DNA of 64,000 nt from contig CM077665.1 of the NCBI GenBank assembly GCA_039707655.1, forward strand, positions 287,932,205-287,996,204. The letters are read 5' to 3'. This DNA is from Elymus sibiricus. Lineage: Eukaryota; Streptophyta; Magnoliopsida; Poales; Poaceae. Position numbers and translations under genes: made by a program. Each line of letters begins with the position of its first letter. Within the stretch, counting starts at the first letter, position 1. Below the pieces are notes generated by a model. The model had not been told where the DNA came from. It did not search any database and was given only the letters and a program-made list of their open reading frames with translations. Positions 1 to 10,329 of the stretch are shown here, one piece after another.

Positions 1-320
1 TTCCCAAACGTGTCATCCAGAATAACTGTGTCGGATGAAGGCCTATCGCACGCGTTCTTCTTTGACTAACATTTACGATGGTACACAGTTCAAAATACGA
101 AATCGTGTGTGATAAGGAGACTAGCACAAACGCTGGTGTTGTTATTCTCACACGTTCTTTCTTGTCTGACCTTGCGCCAAGACAAGATTCATCACACACG
201 CCTCGAATGGAGAAACGTGTGCGATGTTGGAGTTGATCGCAGACATTTTGCTTTCTCAATCTGTGTGCATTGTAATGGCCTGCAGAGCAGGATTTGCCCC
301 TAATTAAATACCTTTGTTCA
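1..320. repeat. E1 far-end subterminal repeats
   Basis: Short motifs of the type ATCGCACACG and CGTGTGCGAT alternate on the two strands, spaced some tens of bases apart. The stretch is the reverse complement of E2 at about 60200-60517. Such subterminal motifs are the usual transposase-binding sites of CACTA elements (family knowledge). The terminus itself is not in the window. Confidence 0.75.
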
Positions 321-1091
321 TAATTCACATAATTTAAATTTGAAAGTAGGAATTCATGTATTTCATATCGAATCATGTTTAGGTTTAAGAACGAATGCAT
401 AATTTGATTCACATGTACATATACTCAAGAACTACATAAGCATCAATTCTAAAAAAAGGAAAGTACAGAAGGGACAAATAAAGATTGATGGAAGCACGGT
501 TGTACTAAAGACGGTAAAGAGAGAGCCGAAAGACATTTTGTATGCTGGAGAAGGTGAAGCGGAATGCCCATATTGTGCCCTCCTCCATGCCTAACGCACG
601 AACGACTCTAGGCCAGCCCCTAGTGATGGCCGCCCGCCCATCCTTCACTGTCTTCATTACGACTTCTCGATGCTCATTGTAGTCTCGATGATATATTTTA
701 ACCTTCATTGCTTGTCCAGCAATCATGTACTTTGCGAGGTAATCTTGAGTAAACTGCTTTGGGAACCAGTGCAAAAGAAAAAGATTCACACATTGTTGTG
801 TGACAACTCATTATGGGCAGTACTAATAGAAGCCTACGGAGTTCGTAGTTACCATCCTACAGCTACTGTTGTGTTGGATAGAGCGTAAACAAATAGTCTA
901 ATTGGCATTGTTCGTCTCTTTTCCATAACAATCATTTTCAGTTTCCTCACTTGATGCTGGTTCATGAATATTTCATTACCCCACACGCAAAAAGGGTCCA
1001 AGAATGGATCTTTACCTAAGACATATGTACCTACAAGCAAGAAGCCAATATTAGAAGCTAAAATGCAGTTGCAGAATGGTGTAATATATTA

Positions 1092-1304
1092 CTCCATCAG
1101 TTCCACAATGTGTTGCATATAAATATTTTGAGAAGTCAACATTTACTTACTTTGACCAAGTTTGTAGAGAAAAAACATTTACATCTAGAATTGCAATTCC
1201 ATTTCATTAGATACATAACAAAATTTTATATTGTATACATTTTAGATGGTATATGTAGATACACCACAAAAATATATATGCACTACATGATGGAACAGAT
1301 GGTG
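1092..1304. mobile_element. Stowaway-type MITE, E1 copy
   Basis: The ends read CTCCATCAGTTCCA and, in reverse complement, CACCATCTGTTCCA. They are flanked by TA on both sides, as expected for Tc1/mariner-type MITEs. The matching element in E2 is at 59205-59416, so it was present before the two copies separated. Confidence 0.7.
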
Positions 1305-1496
1305 TATAAGAGGAGGGATGAAAAGAACCTCGGTGGAAAACGTTGGCCACTCCCATTGTTGTCCTGTGCAAGTACATGTAAAGTCATGGTAAGTACATCA
1401 GGCTTAACATCAACCAAGTATACGAGGTATCTGCTTGAAATAAACAAGCCATATATGCTCACTATAACAACCAAATATAGCCATTTGATACTGGAC

Positions 1497-2000
1497 AAAT
1501 GCTCAATGGAACCAACCTAACAACCAGATAACGAAAAGCAAGGCGTCTGCTTGAAAACTAGACAAATGCTCACTGCAATCAACCTAACAACCAGATACAG
1601 AAAAGCAAGGCATCTGCTTGAAAACTAGACAAATGCTCACTACAACCAACCTGGCAACCAAATTCAGAGAAACAAGGCATAAATGTTTAAAGCGGGAGTT
1701 AAGGGCACAGGTTAACAACACCAGGCATAACAGGTGGTATTGATGAAATTGAACTGCACAGTTCATACTTGCATTTTGAATAACTGAAAAAAACAAGGCA
1801 TTAATGCTCACTGTAACTACCAACTATAGCCATTGAAAACTGGACAAATACTCAATGCAACCAACCTAACAACCAGATACAGAAAAGCAAGGCATGTGCT
1901 TGAAAACTGGACAAATGCTCAATTAAACACTGCATGATTATCGCATGCCAAAAGCTACTACAACTTGACAACTGGATAAATGCTCAATTAAACAATGGGT
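1497..2000. repeat. Minisatellite in B3 gene intron, E1 copy
   Basis: Diverged tandem units of about 67 bp share the phrases CAACCAACCTAACAACCAGA and GACAAATGCTCA. The block lies between the first and second coding segments of the B3 gene. E2 has the same array in reverse at 58565-59100. Confidence 0.7.
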
Positions 2001-2699
2001 ACGAGACGGCTAGCTAGAAAAGGTATGATTTGCTTACAGGATGTTGCCTCACTTGTCATGGATGGGCTCCTTGCACTTGGGATATGAGGTGCCCAGGGTG
2101 TGCTCCCTGATGTCGCAGATGGCACCTTTCCCCTTGTAACAGCCGTAGTGTGTGCCATTATCTTGGTGGATGAGATCTGACTTTGAAGCTAAGCATCCCA
2201 AGCCACCGTCGTAGAACGTTTCCTTCAGAAATGACAAAAGGGGCTCGATGGCGTAGAAGGATCGCAAATCCATGACCGCGAGGGGGAGGAGATCAGCGGC
2301 GGGGCCTTTGGAGAGATCGATGGCGGTTGAACCAGAGGCGTTGCCGGTGGACCACTTAACTTGTGACATGGCGCGAGTGAAGCCGGTGATGTTGACGAGC
2401 TTGATGTCGTAGCCGGCTCTCTTGAGATACAGGAACACGCGTTCCCGCAGACTTGAAGCCTTCGGTATGGCAACGCACGCAGCTTCCTCACCGGCTCCCG
2501 CGGCAAGGTGTTCGTCCGGGATCGAAGGGTCGGCGCGAACGGCGCCTACCTCGCCAGCGTATAGCAGAGAGGCCATGATAGACCTCTTTTTGCTCGTACA
2601 CTCCTCGAGGTCCATGGGAGATGTGGTCGGGCTGATTAGGCTGCGACTCTCTGGAGTACGGGATGGGGATCTGGGGGAAAGGGACACCTCCGGCCTCAA

Positions 2700-3466
2700 A
2701 CTTCAGGGCGGCGATGGTGTATGTGGATCGGTGGGTACCCTAAACTTGTTTAGCTATGAGGCATGGGCAGACCGGCTAAGGTTGGTGGTGGGAGGCAACG
2801 GCGGGGGTGAGCTAGGGTTCAAGCAGGGGAGGAAGGGGGAGGGGGGTGTTGTGCGGACGGGGAGGGGGGGGATGTGCCACTGCTGCTGAAAATTTTAGTA
2901 GTAATGGTGTGGGTGGAGATGGTGGTGGATGAGGGATGGCGGCGGTTCAAATGCCTCGACAGCTGAAATTTTACTATAGGGTCGGTGCGGTGGACGAGGA
3001 AAGGCGGCATGCAGTTAAAATACCGCTTCCAATTAAATTTTGGCAAACGAACTGGGCGGGAGCAACCAAGATTGCACACGGTCCAAACATAATAAAGTGT
3101 GTACGTTCTACGCTGTAACGAAATGTCGTGCCGCGAAACCACGGATTTTTGCATCGCTCGAGGCGGGTAGCTCTTTCTCAGATTTCTCAAGGCGGGTTCA
3201 TCTCACACGGTTCATCCTCAATTTCAGTCGCAGACGTCAAATTCATCCTAAATTTTCACATGCCCACAAACAGATGACACAAACATTTGGCAAATTTTCA
3301 ACACAAAATGCCTTATTTTGTAGCGGATTAGTTGACATTAGTTCATACGCTCAGTAATTTACAAACAGTTCATCAATTTACATGAAGATGAACAGCACAA
3401 AATATTCACTACGCCATGGATGCATACAAACACCGCGCCTCCACCGTCGTCATGACCTTCCTCGCC
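2700..3466. promoter_or_regulatory. Spacer between B3 and UIM/SIM genes with CACTA-like motifs
   Basis: No gene is supported here. About 2700-2960 is the upstream region of the B3 gene and is rich in C-G and purine runs. From about 3060 to 3260 there are isolated copies of the subterminal-type motif (TTGCACACGGTCC, CTCACACGGTTCAT), far from either transposon end. E2 has the same block at about 57250-57460. It could be a shared regulatory region or the scar of an older CACTA end; I cannot tell which. Confidence 0.45.
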
Positions 3467-4222
3467 TCAGAACGAGTATTCAGAGGAGCTTGTCAAGTCG
3501 ATGAGCTCCACTGGTTCCACGGTGGAGACCGGCGGGGCTTCCTTGGCCGGAGCGACCGTGGTGCCTCTCGCCAGGTCTGCCGCTGTCGACAAAGATGTCA
3601 TGGCGTCCAGGTGGTCCATCGGGATACAGACGGGCGCCGATCTCGCTAGAGCTGCTTCCCTGGTCGCCGTGGCCGCTGTTGCAAGGGTTGCCGCCGCAAC
3701 TGCAAGGCCTGCACTGGCCTCCAACGCGGCTGAGAGGCATGCGGCGGCCTGCTCCGCCGCCTTCTGGTCCTGCTCTCGCCTCTTTTTGCCCTCTGCATCT
3801 GAGTTCCGCTTCCACTTCGCACTCTCCCGCCATTTCTGTCGCTTCAAATCCCTAGCCGCATTGCGGATGGCATCCGCAGATGCGATAGATTGTTCCACAC
3901 CGACACTGAGATGACGCTCATCCTCGTCGCGCAGAAACGCATCGAGGACCGATTCCTGGATGGATAGAGCGATGGCCATCTGCATTCGACGTTGAAACTC
4001 GGGGTCATCGTCGTCGTCGGCCGCGGCAGATGACGGTTGACCATTGACCGACATGGAGGACAACGCGTCGGAATCCTCTATCTCGTCGTCGTCGGTCGCG
4101 GCAGCTGGCTGTTTGCCGTTGCTCGCCATGGCGGCCAACGCATCGGAATCCTCTATCACGTCATCGTCCAACACTATCAGGACGGCGCCATGCACATCTT
4201 CATGGTTGAGCAATGGTTCCAT
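3467..4222 (-). CDS. UIM/SIM protein, intact E1 copy
   Basis: This is an intact 251-residue ORF. Residues 13-21 (AVLIVLDDD) form a hydrophobic run followed by acidic residues, typical of a SUMO-interacting motif. An acidic phrase like IEDSDAL occurs twice (about 23-29 and 48-54). Residues 73-92 fit the ubiquitin-interacting motif: acidic stretch, then M80, A83, I84, S87 and E90 at the conserved spacing. Residues 126-150 are strongly basic and could be a nuclear signal. Residues 156-195 are alanine-rich and probably helical. The C-terminus (VELIDLTSSSE, 238-248) is a second SUMO-interacting motif. I infer a nuclear adaptor that reads ubiquitin and SUMO marks; no enzyme domain is present. The family is not recognised. 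The E2 copy keeps the frame but has three stop codons. A TATA box lies about 70 bp upstream. Confidence 0.75.
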   Translation of the reverse strand: MEPLLNHEDVHGAVLIVLDDDVIEDSDALAAMASNGKQPAAATDDDEIEDSDALSSMSVNGQPSSAAADDDDDPEFQRRMQMAIALSIQESVLDAFLRDEDERHLSVGVEQSIASADAIRNAARDLKRQKWRESAKWKRNSDAEGKKRREQDQKAAEQAAACLSAALEASAGLAVAAATLATAATATREAALARSAPVCIPMDHLDAMTSLSTAADLARGTTVAPAKEAPPVSTVEPVELIDLTSSSEYSF

Positions 4223-4290
4223 TTGGTGTGTGTGGTGGTGGTGGCGAGCTATCGTCGGAAAAATTAGCTGTTAGCCGCCGCCGGCGAGAT

Positions 4291-4298
4291 CTTTTATA
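4291..4298 (-). promoter_or_regulatory. TATA box of UIM/SIM gene, E1
   Basis: TATAAAAG on the minus strand, about 70 bp before the ATG. The E2 copy keeps the same element (TATAAAAA at about 56224), which supports a real core promoter. Confidence 0.65.
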
Positions 4299-4325
4299 GG
4301 TCATGGTCGGGTTTGGGTTTGTACT

Positions 4326-5142
4326 ATGCACATTACCCCTTTGCACTGGCTAACGCTTGCGGTTGGCACCACTAGGCAATGCCGATTTTGCTATGTACGG
4401 GCATCGCACACGGTTAAAGTAGCACACTCGTGTCTGCTCGGGGTACAATCGCATACGGTTGTTTCGTCAGTTTCGTTTGCTATTTTAGATAATACTAGCA
4501 TCTTTGAGATAAACGAGAAAAAAACGCAAGAGAGGGTCAAAACACAACCACACCCGCTAGTGACCCAAATATATACTCCCTCCGTTCCTAAATATATATG
4601 CAGTTCGTAGTGAAATCTGTAAAAAAAGACTTGTAATTAGGTTCAGATGAAGTATATATATGTACGAACATGGTGTTGTCATGTTTAAATTCGCAATGCG
4701 CAACTTTAATGTGTGGCACATGCTGCATATGTGCATGCCTAAAAGTGTCCAATGTGACAGAAAAGGGTTTCATGACAAACATAATATTGGGTGTTGCCCT
4801 CTACACTATGTGCCGGAGGGTATATGGGGTCCTATGAACACATGACCTGGTTCAAACTTTGTCACACATTTATCCATGTCTGAATTTTCGTAAGACAACC
4901 AGGAGAATTTATACCTTAATATGGCCAAACCATCACATATTGTTGTCGGACAAGAGGGATATATAGATCACGCGGTCCCACGAGTTGGCGTCTCATCGAA
5001 GATTAGTTGAGCGGGGCTAGAAGAACACCATCCCCCTGCATATGGCCAAATGTATAAGCGAAAATGGTGTGGTCCAGTGTTTCAGCAATTAACACACAAT
5101 GGTACACTATCTATGATGTGGCATGCACCTAGCTGAGATAAC

Positions 5143-5145
<3 letters not shown>
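4326..5145. other. Non-coding spacer upstream of UIM/SIM gene
   Basis: There is no supported gene. The part at 4400-4480 has CACTA-like subterminal motifs (CATCGCACACGGTT, AATCGCATACGGTT). A shortened Stowaway MITE is at 4576-4652. The rest is A+T-rich sequence that aligns with E2 at about 55300-55940. Confidence 0.5.
4576..4652. mobile_element. Stowaway MITE, internally deleted E1 copy
   Basis: It begins CTCCCTCCGTTCCTAAATA after a TA and is about 77 bp long. The allele in E2 (55773-55946) is about 174 bp, so E1 has lost the middle or one end. Confidence 0.6.

Positions 5146-5224
<79 letters not shown>
5146..5224. repeat. (TA)n microsatellite
   Basis: About 78 bp of pure TA. It marks the left junction of a stretch (5225-8710) that E2 lacks; E2 has only short TA runs at the equivalent site. 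Confidence 0.9.
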
Positions 5225-5226
<2 letters not shown>

Positions 5227-5339
5227 ACGGGTGCAGAATAACTATTCTGACAACACTTCCGAACTGCACGGTTAATGCGAGTGCACTGCATCCTTATCAA
5301 ACGAGCACTGCAATGTTAGCAGAGAAAAACTGCATGCGT

Positions 5340-5960
5340 GTTTTCGACACTGTTTTTGCTCCAGTTTCTAAACCGTTTGTCGGAATGAGGCGTATAATAT
5401 ACGTTGGATAGCTATGGAAAATATGCAACTTCATCATGCTGAACACTTTTCGCGATTCCACACGGTTTAAGAGCAGTTTCGAAAACGGTGGGCGCATGAC
5501 GAGTGACAGCGAGCGTATTTTCGTATTTTTTTCTAAACCGTTCGTCGGAATGAAGCAAACGATACGGCGTTGGAAAGATATCGCTGAGCCGCAACTTTTT
5601 CATGTAGATTACATTCTCTATTTCCTTACGGTTTGAGAGTAATTTCAAATTTACTAAAAAAACGGAATTCTGTTTTTCAAAATTTTCGATGTTTTCGATA
5701 CGGTTTTCGCTCCAGTTTTTGAACCGTTTGTCGGAACGAGGCATGTGATACTGCATTCGAAAGCTGTGTAATAGCCGCAACTTTCATATGTTGGTCATTT
5801 GTTGAGATTCCTCACGGTTTTAAATGAATTTTGAAAACGGTGCGGCTGCCTACGAATGGCAGCGAGCGTATTTTCGGAAAATTTTCCAAACCGCTCGTCG
5901 GAACGATGGAAATGATACGGCATTGGAAAGATATCGACGAGACGCAACTTTTTCATGTAG
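5340..5960. repeat. Four-unit tandem repeat, about 165-190 bp
   Basis: Each unit contains AACCGTTTGTCGGAA or a close variant, at about 5371, 5534, 5725 and 5889. This is followed by an AT-rich stretch and a CACGGTTT.AGAG box. Short ORFs on both strands across it are repeat shadows. Confidence 0.7.
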
Positions 5961-6822
5961 AACACTCTCTTTAATTCCTTACGGTTTAAGAGCAGATTTA
6001 ATTTTATCGAAATGCAGACACTCTGTTTTTCGCGACACCAAAATCGACGCTTGAACCGCATCGGACAGAAGAACGCACTGCTTCTGACGACAAACCGCAC
6101 TGCATCCTACGAGCAAGCGAACTGCATGGTATATTTTGTCCGACGTGAATTTTCGAAGGTAAAAAAGTGGACCGCACTTCACATCGGGCGTAAGTGGACC
6201 GCGACACTACCGAAGGTGAACCGCATGTGTTTTTGTTGTCGATTTTCGTAACTTGTTTTTTTACACGCGTAGACCGGGCAAGTGCACCGCAGGGACTGAG
6301 AGGGTGAACTTCGTCTAAGGAGAAGCGATCTTCTTTGAGATGTTTTTTCTCTCTCATTTAATCAATGGAGCACAAAAGGAGTTTTATGGCAAACTTCATG
6401 AAAGAACAAAATGAGCTTCAAAACATACACGTCTTTATACTTTCTTTGGATCTTTATAGTTTCTTTCCTAATCCAAACTGCAATAGTGTTCTTTTTTAAC
6501 TCACGCACTTCCACTGTTCATTGGAGCTGCCTTTTTATATTTCCGTGACTAATAAAGACAAACACAAAATATTACTTCAATGTTTCTGGATAAAATAGCC
6601 GTTGCACGAGACAAAATAGTACTTCAATGAATTTACGTGAAATTGAAGTACTACAATTTCACGTACATCCCGCAAAGTTTTTGGAACCGCACCACATGAC
6701 ATGCTTCCGCCGAACTGCGCACCGGTGCCTGGCCAACTTCAATGAATTTGCACGTCGCCGATGAACACTCACGCTACAGGGAACCGCACCACACGTGACG
6801 TTGGAGTGCACGGCTGTTACAC

Positions 6823-7800
6823 ATGGAACCGAAACTGACGAATAACTTCAGATGGGGCGCATTAGCGCGGCAGGCCAGGGGAGGAAGGAAGGTAGCTCGC
6901 CGGCGTCCTGGAGCCGCCGAGGGCAGGCACGACCATCGTCATCGTGGAGCTCGTCTCCAAGGAACTGCACGGGATGAGCTACTAGACAGCGTGTCCGGGC
7001 AAATGCATGCATCGGTGGACTGCAACAAAGGCTTTGCGAGCTGCACAAACATGAGGAGGAGAGCTGCGCGCAACGAGGCAAGATGCAGGGGCAAGGTGTG
7101 GCGGATCCCGGCGCCCGCTATGCCCGAGGTGCTCACGCCCAGATGGCCGCCGCGCGGCGTGGACTGCACCAGGAAGGGAGGTCGACCAGGACGCGGAGAT
7201 CTAGTAGAAGAGACATCCGGCGGAGGCGCAGCTAGCCGGCGAGGTAGGGGTGCGTCAGGGGAGGGGGAGGCCACCTCCGCCTGCACCGGATGGCGGCTGC
7301 CGGCTGGTGCTCCTGAACCGACGCCAAAGTTGAAGCGCGATGGGGAAGGGCATGGGGCGCGCGCTGGCTTTGCTTCTCGCGGCTGGTGGTTGGGCGACGC
7401 GGCGCCCTTCTCGCCGGATCAAGGGCCGCTGGTGGTAGGGCGACGCGGCGGGGCACCGCGGCCTGGATCTTGCGACAGCTCATATTGGGAGGTGGCTGGG
7501 AGGCACCTCGGCTCACCGGCGAGGGGAGGAAAGCCGCAGGCAGGGGAGAACGGGAGGAAAGTGAGGCGCGTACGCAGCTCGCCGGAGGTTGGTAGCGGGG
7601 GCGGGTACCCCGATGGCAAAGGCGCGGCAGACCAGGAGCAACGCCGCGAGGAGGCTGCGGTGGCTCTGGGTCCCCGGCGGTGCATCGGCGCAGAAGGAGG
7701 AGGGGATCGGGGAGGAGGTCGCGAAGCCGGAGCAGAAGGTGGATCAGGGGAGGTGGGGCTGTTTGGTGATGGGAGGTGGGTGCGTGGGGTGGTACGGTTA
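6823..7800 (+). other. G+C-rich segment with open frame, uncertain
   Basis: An open frame of about 340 codons is rich in Gly, Arg and Ala and runs into the TA repeat at 7838, where it ends in Ile-Tyr alternation. The opposite strand is also open. No domain is recognised and no second copy is in the window. It may be a captured genic GC-rich fragment rather than a gene of its own. Confidence 0.25.
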
Positions 7801-7837
7801 GTGGGGCGGGGTGGGATCGGGTTAGTGTCCAGTGCGG

Positions 7838-7880
<43 letters not shown>
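7838..7880. repeat. (TA)n microsatellite
   Basis: About 43 bp of TA separating two insertions. Confidence 0.85.
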
Positions 7881-7885
<5 letters not shown>

Positions 7886-8255
7886 AATACATCCTACCAC
7901 CTAGGGGTAGTTACCCCACATGTTTTATATACTAGCATGTGATAGTATATATACTAATTTATTATTATAAATATGTTCATATATTAAATATAAGATTTTT
8001 CAAAGTGATTTACATGAAAAAATTACAAGTTGATCCATAGTTTTATTATATTTGTAAAATATGTATATATTTGTATGTAAAAAAGAGCATACTCAAAATA
8101 CGATACATACTACCAAAAAAATAGTATATATAATACATAATCATTATTATATATACTACATACTACGCGTACATACTCTCCGATTTGATAGATACTCCAT
8201 ACAACATACAAAACGCAAGTGGTGGTAACTACCACCGGTGGTAGATAAAATTTGT

Positions 8256-8257
<2 letters not shown>
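7881..8257. mobile_element. MITE with CTACCACC-type inverted ends
   Basis: The ends form an inverted repeat of about 38 bp with mismatches: CTACCACCTAGGGGTAGTTA on the left and, in reverse complement, CTACCACCGGTGGTAGTTA on the right. The centre is A+T-rich and non-coding. It lies between a TA repeat and a CA/TA repeat. Confidence 0.65.

Positions 8258-8325
<68 letters not shown>
8258..8325. repeat. (CA)n(TA)n microsatellite
   Basis: Short CA run then about 48 bp of TA, forming the boundary between two MITEs. Confidence 0.85.
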
Positions 8326-8328
<3 letters not shown>

Positions 8329-8710
8329 ACTCTATTCATCACCCAGGGTGCATAATAAGTTATTCTTCACCCGAGATAATCTTACGATCAATTTATAAAT
8401 AAATTACATTTGGAATACAAAAAGTTACATTTATATTGAATCACAACGTAAAATTTGATATAAGAAAACAAAAATATAGGTCACAAGACCAAAAAAATTG
8501 AATTTATTGTATATTTTCCACTATTTTGTTATGTTTGTAATTTTACTTGACATAAAATATTTTTTACGCTGATTATAAGTTTTCTTACGGTCTCTTTTTA
8601 CGTATGAAATGCGACAAAAATTACTGAACATAAAATTATTGTGCATTGATGTTAAAATTGAGGGTGGTGAAGAATAACTATTCCTCACCCAGGGTAACGA
8701 ATAGCGTTCC
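8326..8710. mobile_element. MITE with TATTC-CACCC inverted ends
   Basis: The left end has CTATTCATCACCCAGGGTG and a TTATTCTTCACCC box. The right end in reverse complement has CTATTCGTTACCCTGGGTG and the same box. The arms are about 45 bp, the centre is A+T-rich, and there is no coding capacity. The target duplication is not clear. Confidence 0.65.
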
Positions 8711-8715
8711 CCTCC

Positions 8716-8865
8716 CCCACCCCCACCCCCCCACACACACATGACACGTAGCAGGGTGACGTTCCAGCGTTGTCACTCAAATGGATGATATATAGCGGCC
8801 CATCGGTATATAAGCGTGTCGTCGAAAGCCGCACAATGGACACATGCATGGTCCACACGCACACA

Positions 8866-8942
<77 letters not shown>

Positions 8943-9318
8943 ACGCGCGCGCGCACACACACACAGAGAGACGCACACACACACACACACGCACACACCA
9001 TCACCCATCCTTGGCCTTCCAGCGTTGTCAGTAAAAGGCATGACAAACCCTAAGGGCCCGTCGATAGGTTTGTCGTCGGAAACCGAACAATGTAGGCACA
9101 TGGTCCACACACAGGCATGGGTTCACACACGCACACGCACGCACCCCCCCACACACACACACGCACTCACCATCACCCATCCTTTGCCTTCCAACATTGT
9201 CAATAAAAGGCATGACACAACCTAAGGGCCCACTAATAGGTTTGTCGTCGGAAACCGCACAATGTACCGATGGTCCACACACAAGCATATGGCTTTACAC
9301 ACACAAAAGCATATGGGT

Positions 9319-9358
<40 letters not shown>

Positions 9359-9500
9359 CATCATCATCATCATCACCCATCCTTGGCCTTCCAGCATTGT
9401 CTGTAAAAGGCATGGCAGATCCTAAGGGCCCACCGATAGGTTGTCATTAGAAACCGCACAATGTAGGCACATGGTCCACACACATGCATTGGTACACATA
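8716..9500. repeat. CA/GT-rich minisatellite, E1 copy
   Basis: Units of roughly 150-200 bp combine a long CA run with a conserved core that contains CATCACCCATCCTTGGCC, CGTCGGAAACCG and CACAATGTAGGCACATGG. At least four cores are visible. It is the reverse complement of E2 54240-55130. The long ORFs (Thr-His or Val-Cys) are products of the dinucleotide repeat. Confidence 0.85.
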
Positions 9501-9509
9501 CACACACAC

Positions 9510-9700
9510 ACACTCGATCCTTGACATTTTCAAAACAGCAAAAGAAGCTAAAGAAAATCATGGATACTTTCAAAACAAGGATCAGATTTATTTAGCCGGA
9601 ATGACATATCACACACACACACACTCACTCGATCCTTGACATTTTCAAAACAGCAAAAGAAAATCATGGATATTTTCAAAACAAGGATCCCAAGATTTAT
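9510..9700. repeat. Direct repeat with AAAATCATGGATA, E1
   Basis: Two copies of a block with GACATTTTCAAAACAGCAAA, AGAAAATCATGGATA and TTTTCAAAACAAGGATC, each ending near an ATTTATTTAGCCGGAATGA box. E2 has the same arrangement at about 54100-54235. Confidence 0.7.
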
Positions 9701-9716
9701 TTAGCCGGAATGACAT

Positions 9717-9751
9717 ATCACTACGGGCATTTTATTTATGCCTATAGTGAT
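9717..9751. repeat. CACTA-containing hairpin, E1 copy
   Basis: The 14-bp arms ATCACTACGGGCAT and ATGCCTATAGTGAT are inverted with two mismatches around a 7-bp A+T loop. Each arm carries CACTA at its outer side. E2 keeps the hairpin at 54067-54101. Confidence 0.75.
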
Positions 9752-9785
9752 CATATCACACCGCCTAAATGAACCTTGAAATCTA

Positions 9786-9852
9786 GCAACTTCCCAACCG
9801 GTCACCCATCCTCGACTACTCCACCGAAAGCATGCTTAACTTTCGAGTTCCA
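9786..9852 (-). ncRNA. 5S-rRNA-derived segment, E1 copy
   Basis: On the minus strand this matches the second half of plant 5S rRNA. It has a diverged box A-like part (AAGTTAAGCATGCTT) and a box C-like part (GGATGGGTGACC), followed by TTGGGAAGTTGC. The first half of a 5S gene is missing, so this is not a functional rRNA gene. The same segment is better preserved in E2. Confidence 0.7.
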
Positions 9853-10329
9853 TTCGAATGGGTTACGGGCTGGAAAGCCGCGTCTTGCTGGTATCGGTTG
9901 CCTCCTATCATATACAAGGCGTGCCCCGATGGGCACCTGGTGGGACCAGATATGCATCGCAGACGTTTCTGGTAGTACTGGAAACTGTGTGCGATGGTGG
10001 CATGGGGGCTGATGATGACGTCTTGCTGATACTCGATGGCGTGATGCCGCTTTTGCCTGCTCTCCGGCCTGCTCCGTCTCGTCTTCCTCGTCCAGGAGGT
10101 TGATGACGGGGCCGGTGCTTCGGCGGGAAACCGATTGGGGGAGTGGCGGGAGACCGATTGGGGGAGTGGCGGGAGAAGCGTGTTTGGATAGAACATCATT
10201 TTAATACAAATTGGATAACTTCTAAAAGAAGGAAGCTCGAGCTAGCACGACACGCGCACACCGTGCTTACACGCGCACGAGCTTCAGACGAGCGCATAGA
10301 ACTGCTTTAAATTATTCATGGTTCGTTTA
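9853..10329. other. Non-coding spacer with 22-bp VNTR
   Basis: There is no supported gene. A near-palindrome, TTTCTGGTAGTACTGGAAA, is followed by CTGTGTGCGATGG at about 9967-9999. At about 10125-10185 the phrase GATTGGGGGAGTGGCGGGAG is repeated twice; E2 has three repeats. Confidence 0.55.

Larger units (their letters stand above)
505..2699 (-). pseudogene. B3-domain protein gene, E1 copy
   Basis: Three coding segments are visible. The upstream one runs from 2699 or, using the first ATG, from 2615 down to 2049 and ends with a stop. The N-terminal ATG present in E2 is TTG here. I do not recognise this part. A second segment is about 1030-853, bounded by AG before it and a good donor (GTAACT) after it. 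The third is about 768-505 and encodes a plant B3 DNA-binding domain: a FPKQF start, ITRGW in the middle, and an F.F....VFRLSL end. The acceptor before the third segment reads AC instead of AG, while E2 keeps AG. Joining the first and second segments at the AA/GTGAGG site would shift frame, so the gene structure is not settled. B3 proteins bind DNA in the nucleus. Probably a decaying captured gene. Confidence 0.6.
5225..7837. mobile_element. Unclassified insertion in E1 at TA repeat
   Basis: It is absent from E2 and bounded by TA microsatellites on both sides. The left edge (GGGTGCAGAATAACTATTCT) resembles the terminal repeat of the MITE at 8326-8710. A matching right end is not visible, so it may be truncated or composite. 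Inside are four tandem units (5340-5960), short repeats of the type GAACTGCACGG and GTGCACTGCA, and a G+C-rich segment at 6820-7800. A gene-fragment-capturing MULE is one possibility; this is unproven. Confidence 0.45.

Noticed and set aside
5225..7837. Helitron
   Set aside because: No TC start, CTAG end or terminal hairpin was found at the borders, which are TA repeats.
7419..7935. Ile-Tyr-rich ORF ends at TA repeats
   Set aside because: They are produced by the TA microsatellite, not by a gene; likewise 5082-5300.
8770..9225. Long ORFs of Thr-His or Val-Cys repeats
   Set aside because: They are translations of CA/GT microsatellite and appear in several frames at once; the same holds for 54381-55237.
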